Shown piece after piece: positions 8,780 to 18,399 of a stretch of 64,000 bases of DNA. A model generated the notes under the pieces. That model did not search any database and was not told where the DNA came from. It saw only the letters and a program-made list of their open reading frames with translations. The DNA comes from Sphingomonas endophytica (GTDB lineage: Bacteria > Pseudomonadota > Alphaproteobacteria > Sphingomonadales > Sphingomonadaceae). Position 1 is the first letter of the stretch. Each line of letters begins with the position of its first letter. A program made the translations under genes and the position numbers. The DNA lies in contig NZ_LDTB01000010.1 of the NCBI RefSeq assembly GCF_001476895.1, positions 124,001 to 188,000 on the forward strand, written 5' to 3'.

Positions 8780-9502
8780 TCAGTACATGTGCTGCCCGCC
8801 GTTGATGCTCAGCGTCGATCCCGTCACGAACCCCGCCTCTTCCGAGCACAGGAACGCCACGCCGCGCGCGATCTCCTGCGCCTGGCCCAGCCGCCCGACC
8901 GGGATCTTGGCGACGATCTTCTCCAGGACCTCGGGCGGGACCGCCGCGACCATGTCCGTGTCGATATAACCCGGCGCGATCGCATTCACGGTGACGCCGG
9001 CCCGCGCCCCTTCCTGCGACAAAGCCTTCGTGAAGCCATGGATGCCGCTCTTCGCCGCGGCATAGTTCACCTGCCCGTACTGGCCCGCCTGGCCGTTGAT
9101 TGAGCCGATATTGACGATTCGCCCCCATTTGCGGTCGCGCATGCCCGCAAACACGGCCTTGGCCATGTTGAAGCAACCGCCCAAATTGGTGTCCATGACC
9201 TCCTTCCACATCTCGTAGGTCATCTTCAGGATCGTACCGTCGCGGGTGATGCCGGCGTTGTTGACCAGCACGTCGACCGGCCCCAGTTCGGCCGCCACCT
9301 TCGCGACACCCTCCTGACAGGCATCATAGCCCGCGACGTCCCATTTGAACGCGGCGATGCCCGTCCGCGCGGTGAAGTCGCGCGCGCGCTCGTCGTTGCC
9401 GGCGTAATTGGCGGCAACGGTCATTCCCGCCTCCTTCAACGCGACGCTGATCGCCTCGCCGATGCCGCGCGTACCACCCGTGACGATCGCCACCCGTGCC
9501 AT
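8780..9502 (-). CDS. phbB: Acetoacetyl-CoA reductase (SDR family)
   Basis: NADPH-dependent reduction of acetoacetyl-CoA to (R)-3-hydroxybutyryl-CoA, the second step of polyhydroxybutyrate synthesis. The 240-residue product has the SDR cofactor motif TGGTRGIG (residues 8-15), NNAG, a catalytic Ser in NIGSINGQ and the YAAAK motif (QVNYAAAKSG). The segments MTYEMWKEVMDTNLGGCFNM and STLSINGGQHMY are typical of PhbB. No PHB synthase or thiolase gene is adjacent. FabG is the main alternative, but the GQAGQYGQ segment favours PhbB. Confidence 0.9.
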   Translation of the reverse strand: MARVAIVTGGTRGIGEAISVALKEAGMTVAANYAGNDERARDFTARTGIAAFKWDVAGYDACQEGVAKVAAELGPVDVLVNNAGITRDGTILKMTYEMWKEVMDTNLGGCFNMAKAVFAGMRDRKWGRIVNIGSINGQAGQYGQVNYAAAKSGIHGFTKALSQEGARAGVTVNAIAPGYIDTDMVAAVPPEVLEKIVAKIPVGRLGQAQEIARGVAFLCSEEAGFVTGSTLSINGGQHMY

Positions 9503-9560
9503 AAGACCCTCTCCCGAACGCCGGCCCGGACATGGGACGGTTTACAAAAACGCAATCAGC

Positions 9561-10565
9561 CTATTCGGCACGGCGCCAGCCTTCAAGTTCACGTGCAAGT
9601 AATGCACGCAACATCGCGACGCCTTCTGCACTATCGTTCAAACATGGCAGGTACGTGAAATGCGTCCCGCCCGCCGCCAGGAAGCTCTCCCGCCCACGGA
9701 TCGCCAATTCCTCCAGCGTTTCCAGGCAGTCGGCGGAGAAACCGGGCGCCAGGATCGCGACCTTGCGGATCCCCTGCGCCGGCATCGCCTCCAATGTGGT
9801 GTCGGTCGCCGGTTCCAGCCACTTCGCGCGGCCGAAGCGCGACTGGAAGGCGACCGTCAGCGGCCGCTCCAACGCCTCGCCCAACAATCGGGCGGTCTTG
9901 CGACAATGGCAATGATAGGGGTCGCCCAGTTCCAGCGTCCGTTGCGGCATCCCGTGGAAGCTGGCGATCACCGCATCCGGCGCGAAGTCGAGTGTCTCCA
10001 GCGCGCCGCGAACGTTTGCCGCGAGCGCCGCGATATAGGCCGGATCATCATAATAGGGCGGCAGTGTGCGGATCGCCGGTTGCCAGCGCATTCCGGCCAG
10101 CGCGACAAACGCCTTGTCGTTGGCGGTCGCGGTCGTCGCCGCGCAATATTGCGGATAGAGCGGGGCGAGCAGGATACGCTCGCATCCCGCGGCCTTCATC
10201 GCGCGCAGGCGATCGTCGATCGACGGATTGCCATAACGCATCGCCCAGTCGACCAGCACGTCGGCGCCGAATGCCTCCTTCAGCGCCACCGCCTGCGCGC
10301 GCGTCACCGCCGCCAGTGGCGAGCCGTCGTCGGTCCACACCTGCTGATAGGCATGCGCGGACTTCTTCGGACGGGTGGTCAGCACCACGCCGCGCAGGAT
10401 CGGCTGCCAGAGCAGCTTCGGAATCTCCACGACGCGGGGATCGGACAGGAACTCCGCCAGATAGCGGCGGACCGCGCGCGTGTCGGCGGCATCGGGCGTA
10501 CCGAGGTTGATGAGCAGCACGCCGATCGTCGGGCGCGGAACGGTGGGGTGGTCGGGGGGTAGCAT
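9561..10565 (-). CDS. hemH: Ferrochelatase
   Basis: Inserts Fe2+ into protoporphyrin IX, the last step of haem synthesis. The 334-residue product has the family landmarks IGVLLINLGTP near the N-terminus, LFAPLYPQY-like LLAPLYPQYCAATT, the catalytic His in ASFHGMPQRTL and the C-terminal GFSADCLETLEEL. The frame is open to 10595, but ATG 10565 overlaps the TGA of the upstream molybdo-hydroxylase gene (TGATG) and gives the expected N-terminus, so coupling is likely. The neighbour has no obvious link to haem. Confidence 0.94.
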   Translation of the reverse strand: MLPPDHPTVPRPTIGVLLINLGTPDAADTRAVRRYLAEFLSDPRVVEIPKLLWQPILRGVVLTTRPKKSAHAYQQVWTDDGSPLAAVTRAQAVALKEAFGADVLVDWAMRYGNPSIDDRLRAMKAAGCERILLAPLYPQYCAATTATANDKAFVALAGMRWQPAIRTLPPYYDDPAYIAALAANVRGALETLDFAPDAVIASFHGMPQRTLELGDPYHCHCRKTARLLGEALERPLTVAFQSRFGRAKWLEPATDTTLEAMPAQGIRKVAILAPGFSADCLETLEELAIRGRESFLAAGGTHFTYLPCLNDSAEGVAMLRALLARELEGWRRAE

Positions 10566-12781
10566 CACGCGCTCCTGAACGGCAGGTTGCGCCACCGCGT
10601 TCCGCCGGCGGCGAACAGCGCATTGGCGATGGCGGGGGCGACGGCGGGGACGCCCAGATCGCCGACCCCGCCGGGGTCTTCGGTGGAGGGGATCAGTTCG
10701 ATCGTCACCTCCGGCACATCGGCCAGTCGTGGCAGATTGAGCTCGCCATAACGGCGCAGGCTGGCCAGACCGTCAGCGAAATGCGCCGCCGATCCGCGCG
10801 CCATCGCGACACCGAACAGCAGCCCGCCCTCGATCTGCTGGCGGACGACATCGGGGTTGATCGTCCGCCCGACATCGACCGCCGCGACCAGCCTGTCGAC
10901 GCGCGGACGTCCGCCGGCATCGACCCCCGCCTCCGCCAGTACCGCGATCGCGCTGCCGGCCATGCGGTGACAGGCGATCCCCTGCCCGCTGCCCGGCACG
11001 CCGCCACTCCATCCGCCCAGTGCGGCGACCGTGGTCAGGCAGCGCGCCAGCCGCACGTCGCCGCCCAGCATGCCGATGCGATACGACATCGGCTCGCTGC
11101 CGGCCGCGCGCGCCACTTCGTCCAGGAAGCTCTCGGTGAAGAACGCATTATACCCGTCCGCCCCGCCGCGCAGATGCCCCGTCGACAACTCGATCGCGAG
11201 CGGATGATGATCGATCGCGAGCGCCGGCAGGCGATAGGGCGGCGTCGCGCCGCGCATCGCATAGGTGTCCGCCCCAGCCGGCAGCACCGCCGCCATCCGC
11301 CGCAGCGGGTCGTCGGGCAAGAGCCGCGCCGACAGGTCGCGCCCGGTTCGCGCGGCGGCGATCCGTGCCCGCCAGCCGAGGATCGCACCGTTGACCGCCA
11401 GCCGCGCGCTCATCCGCGCCCTGGCGGGAGAGCGCACGCGATCGTGGAGCAGCGCCTCGCCGCGCGACCAGCAAAGCTGCACGGGGCGGCGCAGTTCCTT
11501 CGCGAGGATCGCGGCCTGTCGCACCACCTCCACCTCCAGCGCGGCGCCGAACGAGCCTCCGACCAGCATCGGATGGATCACCACCTGATCCGCCGCGACA
11601 CCGATCGCGTCGGCGGCCGCCGCCCGCGCCAGCGACGGCGCCTGCGTCGCGGCCCAGAGTTCGAGCCGATCGTTCTGCCACTGGGCGGTGGCGGCCGGCG
11701 GTTCGACGGCGGCGTGAAGCCCGGGCAGCACGGCATAGTCCGCCTCGACCAGCCGTCCGCCCGCCATCGCGCCATCGATATCGCCGACCGCAGCGACGAG
11801 ACGCCCATCGGCTTTCAGCGCCGCGTCCAGCGCCGCCGTGATCGTCGCATCGTCGGGCAGTGCCGCCGGCCCCTCGAAACGCGGGGCGAGCGCGGCGAGC
11901 GCCCAATTCGCCGCCCACCAGCTGTTCGCGACCGCCGCAATCCAATGATCGTGACGTACCACCTGCACCAGCCCCGGTACGCGCTCCGCCGCCGCAAGAT
12001 TCGCGGACCGCAGGCGCGCCGCCGGATGCGGCGCCTGCCGGATGCTCGCGAACACCATGTCGGGCAGCCGGATATCGGCCACGAAATTGGCCGATCCGTC
12101 GACCTTCGCCGGCACGTCGAGGCGCGGCAGCGTCGTGCCGGTGAGCCGCCCATCGTCACCGATCCGCAGCGGCAGCTCATCTGGCAGTGCGCCGCCCGCC
12201 GCGCCCTCCGCCAGTTCGCCGAAGCGCAGTCGCTGCTTGCCCTGCACGACGAAGCCGTCCGCGGTGGTGCAATCGCGCCAGTCGACGTCCCAACACTTGG
12301 CCGCCGCCTGACAGAGCAGCACCCGCGCCGCTGCTCCCGCTTCGCGCAGCGGTGCCTCGAACCGCCGCACGGATGTCGAGCCGGCGGTCAGCATCAACGC
12401 GTCGCGCGTCCAGAGCTCGTCACGCACCCGCTCCGGCACGCCGGAGAAGCCGTCGCCGAACAGCATGCCGGCGGCGAGCGGATTGGCGTACAGCGGCGAG
12501 ACGGGAGCCGCCTCCACGCCGACCGTCCGCCAGTCCGCTCCAAGTTCGTCCGCGACGATCTGCGCCAGCGTGGTGTAGACGCCCTGCCCGTGCTCGCATT
12601 GCGGAACGGCCACGGTCACGCGGCCGTCGCGCGCGATCTTCACGAAGGCGTTCAACACCCGCTCGTCCGGTGCGGCGGCCAGATTGGGACGATAGGTCCG
12701 CGGCCAGACGCCCCACGCCACCAGCAGCCCGACGCCGAGACCACCGGACACGAGAAGCCTGCGTCGGGTGATCTCCGCCAT
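10565..12781 (-). CDS. Tat-exported molybdenum hydroxylase large subunit (isoquinoline 1-oxidoreductase beta-like)
   Basis: A 738-residue member of the xanthine/aldehyde oxidase family, IorB-like. The N-terminus has a twin-arginine signal (TRRRLLVSGG, Arg6-Arg8) followed by a hydrophobic stretch, so export by Tat is expected. The molybdopterin-binding signature GGSFG lies near residue 410, and two tandem family domains fill the remainder. At the C-terminus, where relatives carry a catalytic Glu in a GVGE motif, this protein reads GVGD (Asp708). The usual [2Fe-2S] small subunit is not adjacent. Substrate unknown; coupled downstream to hemH. Confidence 0.87.
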   Translation of the reverse strand: MAEITRRRLLVSGGLGVGLLVAWGVWPRTYRPNLAAAPDERVLNAFVKIARDGRVTVAVPQCEHGQGVYTTLAQIVADELGADWRTVGVEAAPVSPLYANPLAAGMLFGDGFSGVPERVRDELWTRDALMLTAGSTSVRRFEAPLREAGAAARVLLCQAAAKCWDVDWRDCTTADGFVVQGKQRLRFGELAEGAAGGALPDELPLRIGDDGRLTGTTLPRLDVPAKVDGSANFVADIRLPDMVFASIRQAPHPAARLRSANLAAAERVPGLVQVVRHDHWIAAVANSWWAANWALAALAPRFEGPAALPDDATITAALDAALKADGRLVAAVGDIDGAMAGGRLVEADYAVLPGLHAAVEPPAATAQWQNDRLELWAATQAPSLARAAAADAIGVAADQVVIHPMLVGGSFGAALEVEVVRQAAILAKELRRPVQLCWSRGEALLHDRVRSPARARMSARLAVNGAILGWRARIAAARTGRDLSARLLPDDPLRRMAAVLPAGADTYAMRGATPPYRLPALAIDHHPLAIELSTGHLRGGADGYNAFFTESFLDEVARAAGSEPMSYRIGMLGGDVRLARCLTTVAALGGWSGGVPGSGQGIACHRMAGSAIAVLAEAGVDAGGRPRVDRLVAAVDVGRTINPDVVRQQIEGGLLFGVAMARGSAAHFADGLASLRRYGELNLPRLADVPEVTIELIPSTEDPGGVGDLGVPAVAPAIANALFAAGGTRWRNLPFRSA

Positions 12782-12905
12782 GACCGCCGGTTAGCCGGAC
12801 GCGCGGTCCGGCGGAAGGGGGATCGCGTCGGGAGCTGCAGGCGATCAGTTGACCTGCGCCATGGCGCCCAAACTCACCCCGGATCGTTCCGGCGACGGGC
12901 CGCGA

Positions 12906-14585
12906 CTATCCGTCGACCAGTTCGCCGTAGCTACGGCGCATCGACACCTTGTCGATCTTCTCGGTCCCCAGACGCGGCAGCGGCGCGGCGCTCAGCCAGA
13001 GCCGATGCGGCACCTTGAACGCGGCGAGATGGTCGGCAAGGAAGCCCAGCAACTCTGCCGGCGTCGCCTGCTCGCCCTCGCTCAGATGGACGACGGCGCA
13101 CGGCACCTCGCCCAGCCGCTCATCGGGCAGACCGAACACCGCCGCCTCGGCCACCGCCGGATGGGTGTAGAGCGCCGCCTCCACCTCCTGGCAGCTGATG
13201 TTCTCGCCACCGCGGATGATGATGTCCTTCTTGCGATCGACGATGAAGAGATAGCCGTCGGCGTCCAGATAGCCGATGTCGCCGGTTCGGAAGAATCCCT
13301 CGGCGGTGAAGCAGGCGGCGGTATCCTCGGGGCGATTCCAGTAACCTTCGAAATTGGCGGCCGAACGAATGCCGATCTCGCCTACGCCGCCCTGGCGCAC
13401 CTGCCGCCCCGCGTCGTCCAGGATGCCGAGTTCGACCAGTGGCGGCGAGGCGCGTCCCGTCGACGTGGGCTTGGCAAGATAGTTGCTCCGCCAGTTGCCG
13501 CAGCCGATCGCATTCGTCTCGGTGAGGCCGTATCCGATCAGGGGCGAGCCCGGCAGCTCGGCGTCGAGCCGGCGGACGTGCTCGACCGGGCGCGGCGCAC
13601 CACCCGCCGCGAAATCGGTGACGGTCGACAGGTCGTACTCCCCACGCCGGGGATGATTGAGCATCTCGAAACTCATCAGCGGCACGCCGACGAAATAGGT
13701 CACCTTCTCGCGCTCGATCAACCGCATGGCCTCCTCGGCGTCCCAGCGTGGCATCAACACCAGCTTGCGCCCCATCGCGAAGCTTTGAAGGAAGGTCGGC
13801 ACCTCGGCGGTGACGTGGAACAGCGGCACGTTCAGCAGCGTCGCGTGCTGGAGCGTCGCGACAACGCCGTTCTGCGCCGATATCGCCTGCATCATCAGCG
13901 CGGACGCCAGGAAGTTGAACGTGCCCTGCATGACCTGGAAATGCGTCGACAGCGCGCCGCGCGCGCGGCCGGTCGAACCGGAGGTGAACAGGATCGTCGC
14001 CGGCGCGTCGCCCGTCAGCGCGGGCAGTGTCCCGCCCTTCGCACGCGCCAGCACCGTATCCAGCGCGACCTCCAGCGGCTCGGCATCGTCGCAGACCTCG
14101 ACCGGCGTGCCGATCCCGTGAAGCCGTTTCGCACGCGGCGGATCGGCGAAGATCACGCGCGGTGCGACCTCCGCGACCGCTGCCGCCAGTTCCTCGCTTT
14201 GCCACCAGCCGTTGAGCAGCGTCGCGATCCCGCCGGCCATCAGGATGCCCATGTAGAGCACGATCCACGACGGCGAGTTGCGCGCCGCGATCGCCACCCG
14301 GTCGCCGGGCCGAACGCCATAGCCGTCGACCAGCGCGTGCGCGACGCGCGTGGCGGCATCATGAACCTGTCCGAACGTCAACCGCTCCTCGCCCGCCACC
14401 AGAAAGGTCAGATCGCGGTGCTGGGCGCAGAAGTGCGCGAAATAGGCCGGGAGCGTTGGCGGTGCGGCGGCGATACACGGCAGGTCGCGACCGAAGCGCG
14501 TGACGGTACCGAGCGGCAGCGGACCACCCTCCCCCGTCAACGCCGCCATCGTGGCATCCATGCGCGCATCAAGCTCGGTCCGCAT
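12906..14585 (-). CDS. Class I adenylate-forming acyl-CoA ligase
   Basis: A 559-residue AMP-binding enzyme that activates a carboxylic acid as acyl-AMP and transfers it to CoA. Motifs are the P-loop [15 protein letters not shown] (about residues 210-225), YGLTETNA, the hinge region [20 protein letters not shown] and [13 protein letters not shown], and a C-terminal Lys in GTEKIDK. The ATG at 14585 has a GGAGAG ribosome-binding site; an overlapping GTG at 14588 is less likely. Substrate (fatty or aromatic acid) cannot be decided. It is 124 bp upstream of the molybdo-hydroxylase gene on the same strand. Confidence 0.9.
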   Translation of the reverse strand: MRTELDARMDATMAALTGEGGPLPLGTVTRFGRDLPCIAAAPPTLPAYFAHFCAQHRDLTFLVAGEERLTFGQVHDAATRVAHALVDGYGVRPGDRVAIAARNSPSWIVLYMGILMAGGIATLLNGWWQSEELAAAVAEVAPRVIFADPPRAKRLHGIGTPVEVCDDAEPLEVALDTVLARAKGGTLPALTGDAPATILFTSGSTGRARGALSTHFQVMQGTFNFLASALMMQAISAQNGVVATLQHATLLNVPLFHVTAEVPTFLQSFAMGRKLVLMPRWDAEEAMRLIEREKVTYFVGVPLMSFEMLNHPRRGEYDLSTVTDFAAGGAPRPVEHVRRLDAELPGSPLIGYGLTETNAIGCGNWRSNYLAKPTSTGRASPPLVELGILDDAGRQVRQGGVGEIGIRSAANFEGYWNRPEDTAACFTAEGFFRTGDIGYLDADGYLFIVDRKKDIIIRGGENISCQEVEAALYTHPAVAEAAVFGLPDERLGEVPCAVVHLSEGEQATPAELLGFLADHLAAFKVPHRLWLSAAPLPRLGTEKIDKVSMRRSYGELVDG

Positions 14586-14650
14586 CACTCTCTCCGCTTG
14601 GGTTTATGCTCTGTGCATCTTATGGAGGCGCGATTCACGAGGGGAAAGCC

Positions 14651-15538
14651 TTGATCCTGCCCGCTCTCACGGCTGCCGTAGCGGCAAGCCACATACATTT
14701 TTCCGATCTGGGCCTGCACCCCGACGTCTTCTCGATCGGGGTGTTCACGCTGCGGTGGTACAGCCTGGCGTATATCGCCGGAATCGTCATCGGCTGGTGG
14801 TATCTGCTGAAGCTGCTCGACCAGCCCGGCGCGCCGATGGCGCGGCGACACGCCGACGATCTGGTGTTCTACGCCACGCTGGGCATCATCCTTGGTGGTC
14901 GGATCGGCTACGTCCTGTTCTACGCGCCGGAAATGCTGACCCGCCCGCTGTCGATCCTGCGGCTGTGGGACGGCGGCATGTCGTTCCATGGCGGGGTGAT
15001 CGGCACGTCGCTCGGCCTGATATGGTTCGCCCGCAAGCATGGGCTGAACTGGCTGCGCGTGCATGATTACGTCGCCTGCTGCGTGCCGTTCGGACTGTTC
15101 TTCGGCCGGCTCGCCAACTTCGTGAACGGTGAATTGTGGGGCAAGCCGGCCGACGTGCCCTGGGCGATCGTGTTCGAGCGCACGGTGCCGTTCGGCATTC
15201 CCGAGCCCGCGCGTCACCCCAGCCAGCTTTACGAGGCCGGGCTGGAAGGTATCGCGCTGGCGCTGCTGCTGTGGTTCTTCTTCTGGCGGACGAATGCGCG
15301 ATATCAACCCGGCAAGCTGGTGGGCGTGTTCCTCGCCGGCTACGGGCTGGCGCGCTTCACCGTCGAGTTCTTCCGCGAACCTGACGCGCAACTGCGTCAG
15401 TTCGCCGAGGCGACCGGGCTGCACATGGGCCAATGGCTGTGCGTGCCGATGGTGGTCGCGGGCGCCTATCTGATCGCGACCGCGCCGGGACGGCGGCAGC
15501 GGGTGGAGCCGGTCGCTGGACCGGACGCGGTCGCCTGA
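14651..15538 (+). CDS. lgt: Prolipoprotein diacylglyceryl transferase
   Basis: Lgt transfers diacylglycerol from phosphatidylglycerol to the lipobox Cys of prolipoproteins, in the inner membrane. The product has seven hydrophobic segments and the Lgt signature [13 protein letters not shown], with HPSQLYEA following. No ATG gives a natural N-terminus. TTG 14651 sits 8 nt after GAGGGGAAA and yields [17 protein letters not shown] (295 residues), so it was preferred over ATG 14606, which adds 15 unlikely residues. The stop overlaps the next start (TGATG). Confidence 0.93.
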   Translation: MILPALTAAVAASHIHFSDLGLHPDVFSIGVFTLRWYSLAYIAGIVIGWWYLLKLLDQPGAPMARRHADDLVFYATLGIILGGRIGYVLFYAPEMLTRPLSILRLWDGGMSFHGGVIGTSLGLIWFARKHGLNWLRVHDYVACCVPFGLFFGRLANFVNGELWGKPADVPWAIVFERTVPFGIPEPARHPSQLYEAGLEGIALALLLWFFFWRTNARYQPGKLVGVFLAGYGLARFTVEFFREPDAQLRQFAEATGLHMGQWLCVPMVVAGAYLIATAPGRRQRVEPVAGPDAVA

Positions 15539-16560
15539 TGACCGAACCGCTGCTCGCCGAGCGACTGGCGCGCGCCATCGCGCTGGGCGGGCCGATCCCG
15601 GTCAGCCAGTATATGGCCGCCGCCAACGCGCATTATTACGCGACCCGCGATCCGCTCGGCAGCGGCGGCGACTTCACGACCGCGCCGGAGATCAGCCAGA
15701 TGTTCGGCGAGCTGATCGGCGCCTGGGCCGCCGATCTGTGGGATCGCGCCGGGCGCCCGGACGATGCCGTGTGGGTGGAGCTGGGGCCGGGGCGCGGGAC
15801 GCTGACCGCCGATGCGTTGCGCGTGATGGCCCGTGCCGGCTTTCGTCCGCCGGTCCATTTCGTCGAGACCAGCCCGACGCTGCGCACGGCGCAAGGAGAG
15901 CGGGTGCCGCAGGCGACCTGGCACGACGCGCTGACGACCCTGCCCGACGACCGGCCGCTGATCGTCGTCGCCAACGAATTCTTCGACGCGCTGCCGATCC
16001 GGCAGCTCGTCCGGCGCGGCGAGACCTGGCACGAGCGGCTGGTGGCGTGCCAGGACACGCTGTTCCTGCCGATCGCGGGCGCCAGCGTGCCGGACACGAT
16101 CATCCCGGCGCATCTGGCCGATGCCGCGCCGGGATCGATCATCGAGACGTCGCCGGCCAGCGTCGCGATCATGGCGGATCTGTCGGCGCGGATCGTGGCG
16201 CAGGGGGGCGCGGCGCTGGTGATCGACTATGGTTATGACGGCCCGGCGGCGGGGGAGACATTGCAGGCGGTGCGCGGGCACGCCTTCGCCAACCCGTTCG
16301 AGGCGCCGGGCGAACAGGATCTGACCGCGCACGTCGATATGGCGACGCTGCGGCTGGTGGCGGCGGCGTCGGGCGCTCGCTCGTGGGGTACGGTTGGACA
16401 GGGCACGTTCCTGCGCGCACTCGGCATCGATCAGCGCGCCGCCGCGCTGGGGGAAGAGGTCGCGGGCGATCGCGCGCGGCTGGTGGAGGACATGGGGGAG
16501 TTGTTCAAGGTGATCGCACTGACGCATAATGACTGGCCGCAACCGGCGGGGTTCGCATGA
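15538..16560 (+). CDS. MidA/NDUFAF7-type SAM-dependent methyltransferase
   Basis: A 340-residue class I methyltransferase of the DUF185 family. The mitochondrial relative NDUFAF7/MidA dimethylates an arginine of the complex I subunit NDUFS2, so a role in NADH dehydrogenase assembly is plausible. Motifs are YYATRDPLGSGGDFTTAPEI near the N-terminus, the SAM loop VELGPGRGTL, and NEFFDALPIRQL. It overlaps lgt by 1 nt and the next gene by 4 nt, forming a coupled run lgt-midA-GNAT-pgeF. Confidence 0.9.
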   Translation: MTEPLLAERLARAIALGGPIPVSQYMAAANAHYYATRDPLGSGGDFTTAPEISQMFGELIGAWAADLWDRAGRPDDAVWVELGPGRGTLTADALRVMARAGFRPPVHFVETSPTLRTAQGERVPQATWHDALTTLPDDRPLIVVANEFFDALPIRQLVRRGETWHERLVACQDTLFLPIAGASVPDTIIPAHLADAAPGSIIETSPASVAIMADLSARIVAQGGAALVIDYGYDGPAAGETLQAVRGHAFANPFEAPGEQDLTAHVDMATLRLVAAASGARSWGTVGQGTFLRALGIDQRAAALGEEVAGDRARLVEDMGELFKVIALTHNDWPQPAGFA

Positions 16561-17072
16561 TGCCCAAGCCGATGCTGCGCCGCGCAACCGTCGCGGATGC
16601 CGACGCGTTGGCCGGGGTCGCGCGCGCGACCTTCGAGGAGACGTTCGGCACCCTTTATTCCGCAGCCGATCTCGCCACGTTCCTGGAGCAGCATAACGCG
16701 CGCGACTGGGCGGCGGAGGTCGCCGATCCGGCCTTTGCCGTGCTGGTGGTGGAACTGGGGCATACGCTGGTCGGCTATGTAAAGCTGGGCCCGCCGCGCC
16801 TGCCGTTCACGCCGAAGACGAACGCGATCGAACTGCGCCAATTCTACCTGCTGAAACCGTGGCAGGGTTCCGGGCTGGGGCCGCGCATGATGGACTGGGC
16901 GCTGGACGAGGCACGGACGCGCGGCGTGGCGGAAATCTATCTCTCCGTTTTCATCGACAACGAACGCGCGCGGCGTTTCTACGTCAAATACGGGTTCAAG
17001 GACGTCGGCAAATACGCCTTCATGGTCGGCAATCACGCCGACCAGGATATCGTCATGCGCAAGACGTTGTGA
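16557..17072 (+). CDS. GNAT-family N-acetyltransferase
   Basis: A 171-residue acetyltransferase. The acetyl-CoA binding region is near LLKPWQGSGLGPRMMDWALD (motif A, Q-x-x-G-x-G/A), with the beta-strand IYLSVFIDNERARRFYVKYGF (motif B) after it. Substrate is unknown. Two consecutive ATGs (16557 and 16560) are usable; the first overlaps the stop of the upstream methyltransferase. The stop overlaps the GTG of pgeF. Confidence 0.88.
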   Translation: MMPKPMLRRATVADADALAGVARATFEETFGTLYSAADLATFLEQHNARDWAAEVADPAFAVLVVELGHTLVGYVKLGPPRLPFTPKTNAIELRQFYLLKPWQGSGLGPRMMDWALDEARTRGVAEIYLSVFIDNERARRFYVKYGFKDVGKYAFMVGNHADQDIVMRKTL

Positions 17073-17833
17073 GCGCGCCCGAGGTCATTCGGGCCGGCGT
17101 GCTGGGTGCGATGCCGCACGGTTTCCTCGGGCGGCGTGGGGGCGTGTCGACCGGGATCCACGCCGGGCTGAACGTCGGACTGGGCTCCGACGACGATGCC
17201 GACGCGGTCCGCGCCAACCGCGCGAGGGCGTTGACGGCGGTCAGGCCGGGCGCGGTGCTGCTGACACCGTATCAGGTCCACTCCGCCACCTGCGTCACGG
17301 TCGATGCGCCGTTCGCGGGGGCACGACCGGAGGCGGACGCGCTCGTCACCGATCGGCCCGGCCTCGCGATCGGCGTTATCACCGCCGACTGCGCACCGGT
17401 GCTGCTGGCCGACGCGGAGGCCGGGGTCGTCGGCGCGGCTCATGCCGGGTGGAAGGGGGCGCTGGGCGGCGTCACCGATGCGACGATCACCGCCATGATC
17501 GCGAAGGGCGCGCGGGCGGAGCGAATCGTCGCGGCGGTCGGCCCCTGCATCGCGCGCGCCAGCTACGAGGTCGACGACGCCTTCCGCCGTCGCTTCGAGG
17601 AGGCGGACGCCGCCAATGAGCGGTTCTTCGTCGATGCGCGCACGGGGCATCATCGCTTCGATCTGGAGGGCTATGTCGTCCACCGCCTTGCCGCCGCCGG
17701 CGTGACGCGCGTCGCGGCGCTGGGGCTGGACACCTATGCCGACGAGGCGCGATTTTTCTCCTATCGCCGTGCCACGCATCGCGGCGAGCCGGGTTACGGT
17801 CGGCAGATCGCGATCATCGCGCCGGCGGGCTGA
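17069..17833 (+). CDS. pgeF: Purine nucleoside phosphorylase / YfiH-type polyphenol oxidase family protein
   Basis: A 254-residue protein of the YfiH/PgeF/DUF152 family, annotated variously as laccase-like, purine nucleoside phosphorylase or peptidoglycan-editing factor. The zinc-binding residues lie in TPYQVHS, TADCAPVLLAD and HAGWKG, with GPCIARASYEV downstream. The start is GTG 17069, which overlaps the previous TGA (GTGA) and gives VSAPEVIRAG. The frame continues upstream to 16859, but that part is antisense-like shadow of the GNAT gene. Family assignment is firm; the physiological role is debated. Confidence 0.9.
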   Translation: MSAPEVIRAGVLGAMPHGFLGRRGGVSTGIHAGLNVGLGSDDDADAVRANRARALTAVRPGAVLLTPYQVHSATCVTVDAPFAGARPEADALVTDRPGLAIGVITADCAPVLLADAEAGVVGAAHAGWKGALGGVTDATITAMIAKGARAERIVAAVGPCIARASYEVDDAFRRRFEEADAANERFFVDARTGHHRFDLEGYVVHRLAAAGVTRVAALGLDTYADEARFFSYRRATHRGEPGYGRQIAIIAPAG

Positions 17834-17885
17834 GCGGATCGTTCTCCCGTGCCGCTGGTTAGTGCGCGACACGGGAGAGACGATC

Positions 17886-18035
17886 ATGGCCGAGAATATC
17901 GTTCGCGAGGAGCTACGCGAGGGCGAGGTCTTCGACCGCAAGGCGAAACGACCGATCAAGGGCGGGCTCTTCTACCTCGCCTTCCTGCTGGTCGCCGCGA
18001 TCCTGATCCTGTTCTACGCCGGCAATCTGATCTGA
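17886..18035 (+). CDS. Small membrane protein
   Basis: A 49-residue protein beginning MAENIVREELREGEVF, with a charged N-terminus and one C-terminal transmembrane helix (about residues 27-48, LFYLAFLLVAAILILFYAGN). A good ribosome-binding site (GGGAGAGA) precedes the ATG. Such tail-anchored micro-proteins are common in sphingomonads; function unknown. Confidence 0.65.
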   Translation: MAENIVREELREGEVFDRKAKRPIKGGLFYLAFLLVAAILILFYAGNLI

Positions 18036-18044
18036 CCCCGCAGA

Positions 18045-18317
18045 TCAATCCCCCGGATTTGCGGGCACATCGTACGGGCGCATCCGCCGCGCGACGACCA
18101 GCGCGACCAGGACCAGCACGACCGCCTGGATCGGGCGGTAAGGATCGACCGGGGAGCGATCGTTTTCAACCGGCGACAGCAGCGATGGCGGAACGGCGTC
18201 GAGTTCGACTGCGGACAACGGCGCACCGTCGCTCACCCACGCCGCCGCTGCACACGGTGTCGTACACAGCACCGCCGCCAGGATCATCCCATAGCGCCAT
18301 GCCCGTCGAATCGTCAC
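18045..18317 (-). CDS. Putative exported small protein with C-terminal membrane helix
   Basis: Up to 90 residues. The N-terminal hydrophobic stretch (MILAAVLCTTPCAAAAW) looks like a signal peptide, and a second hydrophobic segment (IQAVVLVLVALVVARRM) ends in basic residues. The start is uncertain: GTG 18317 or ATG 18287. It is convergent with the 49-residue protein gene, with a 9-bp gap. No family recognised. Confidence 0.45.
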   Translation of the reverse strand: MTIRRAWRYGMILAAVLCTTPCAAAAWVSDGAPLSAVELDAVPPSLLSPVENDRSPVDPYRPIQAVVLVLVALVVARRMRPYDVPANPGD

Positions 18318-18399
18318 ACCCTCATCTGCTCGATGTCACGATATCGCGTCCGGCGGCGAGAGCCATCCTCCGTCTGAAGGAGGAGGAACAGGCCCGCCG

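Noticed and set aside
12849-14654. 601-codon open frame antisense to the acyl-CoA ligase gene
   Set aside because: High GC makes long antisense frames common; composition is Arg/Gln-rich and the opposite strand encodes a clear enzyme.
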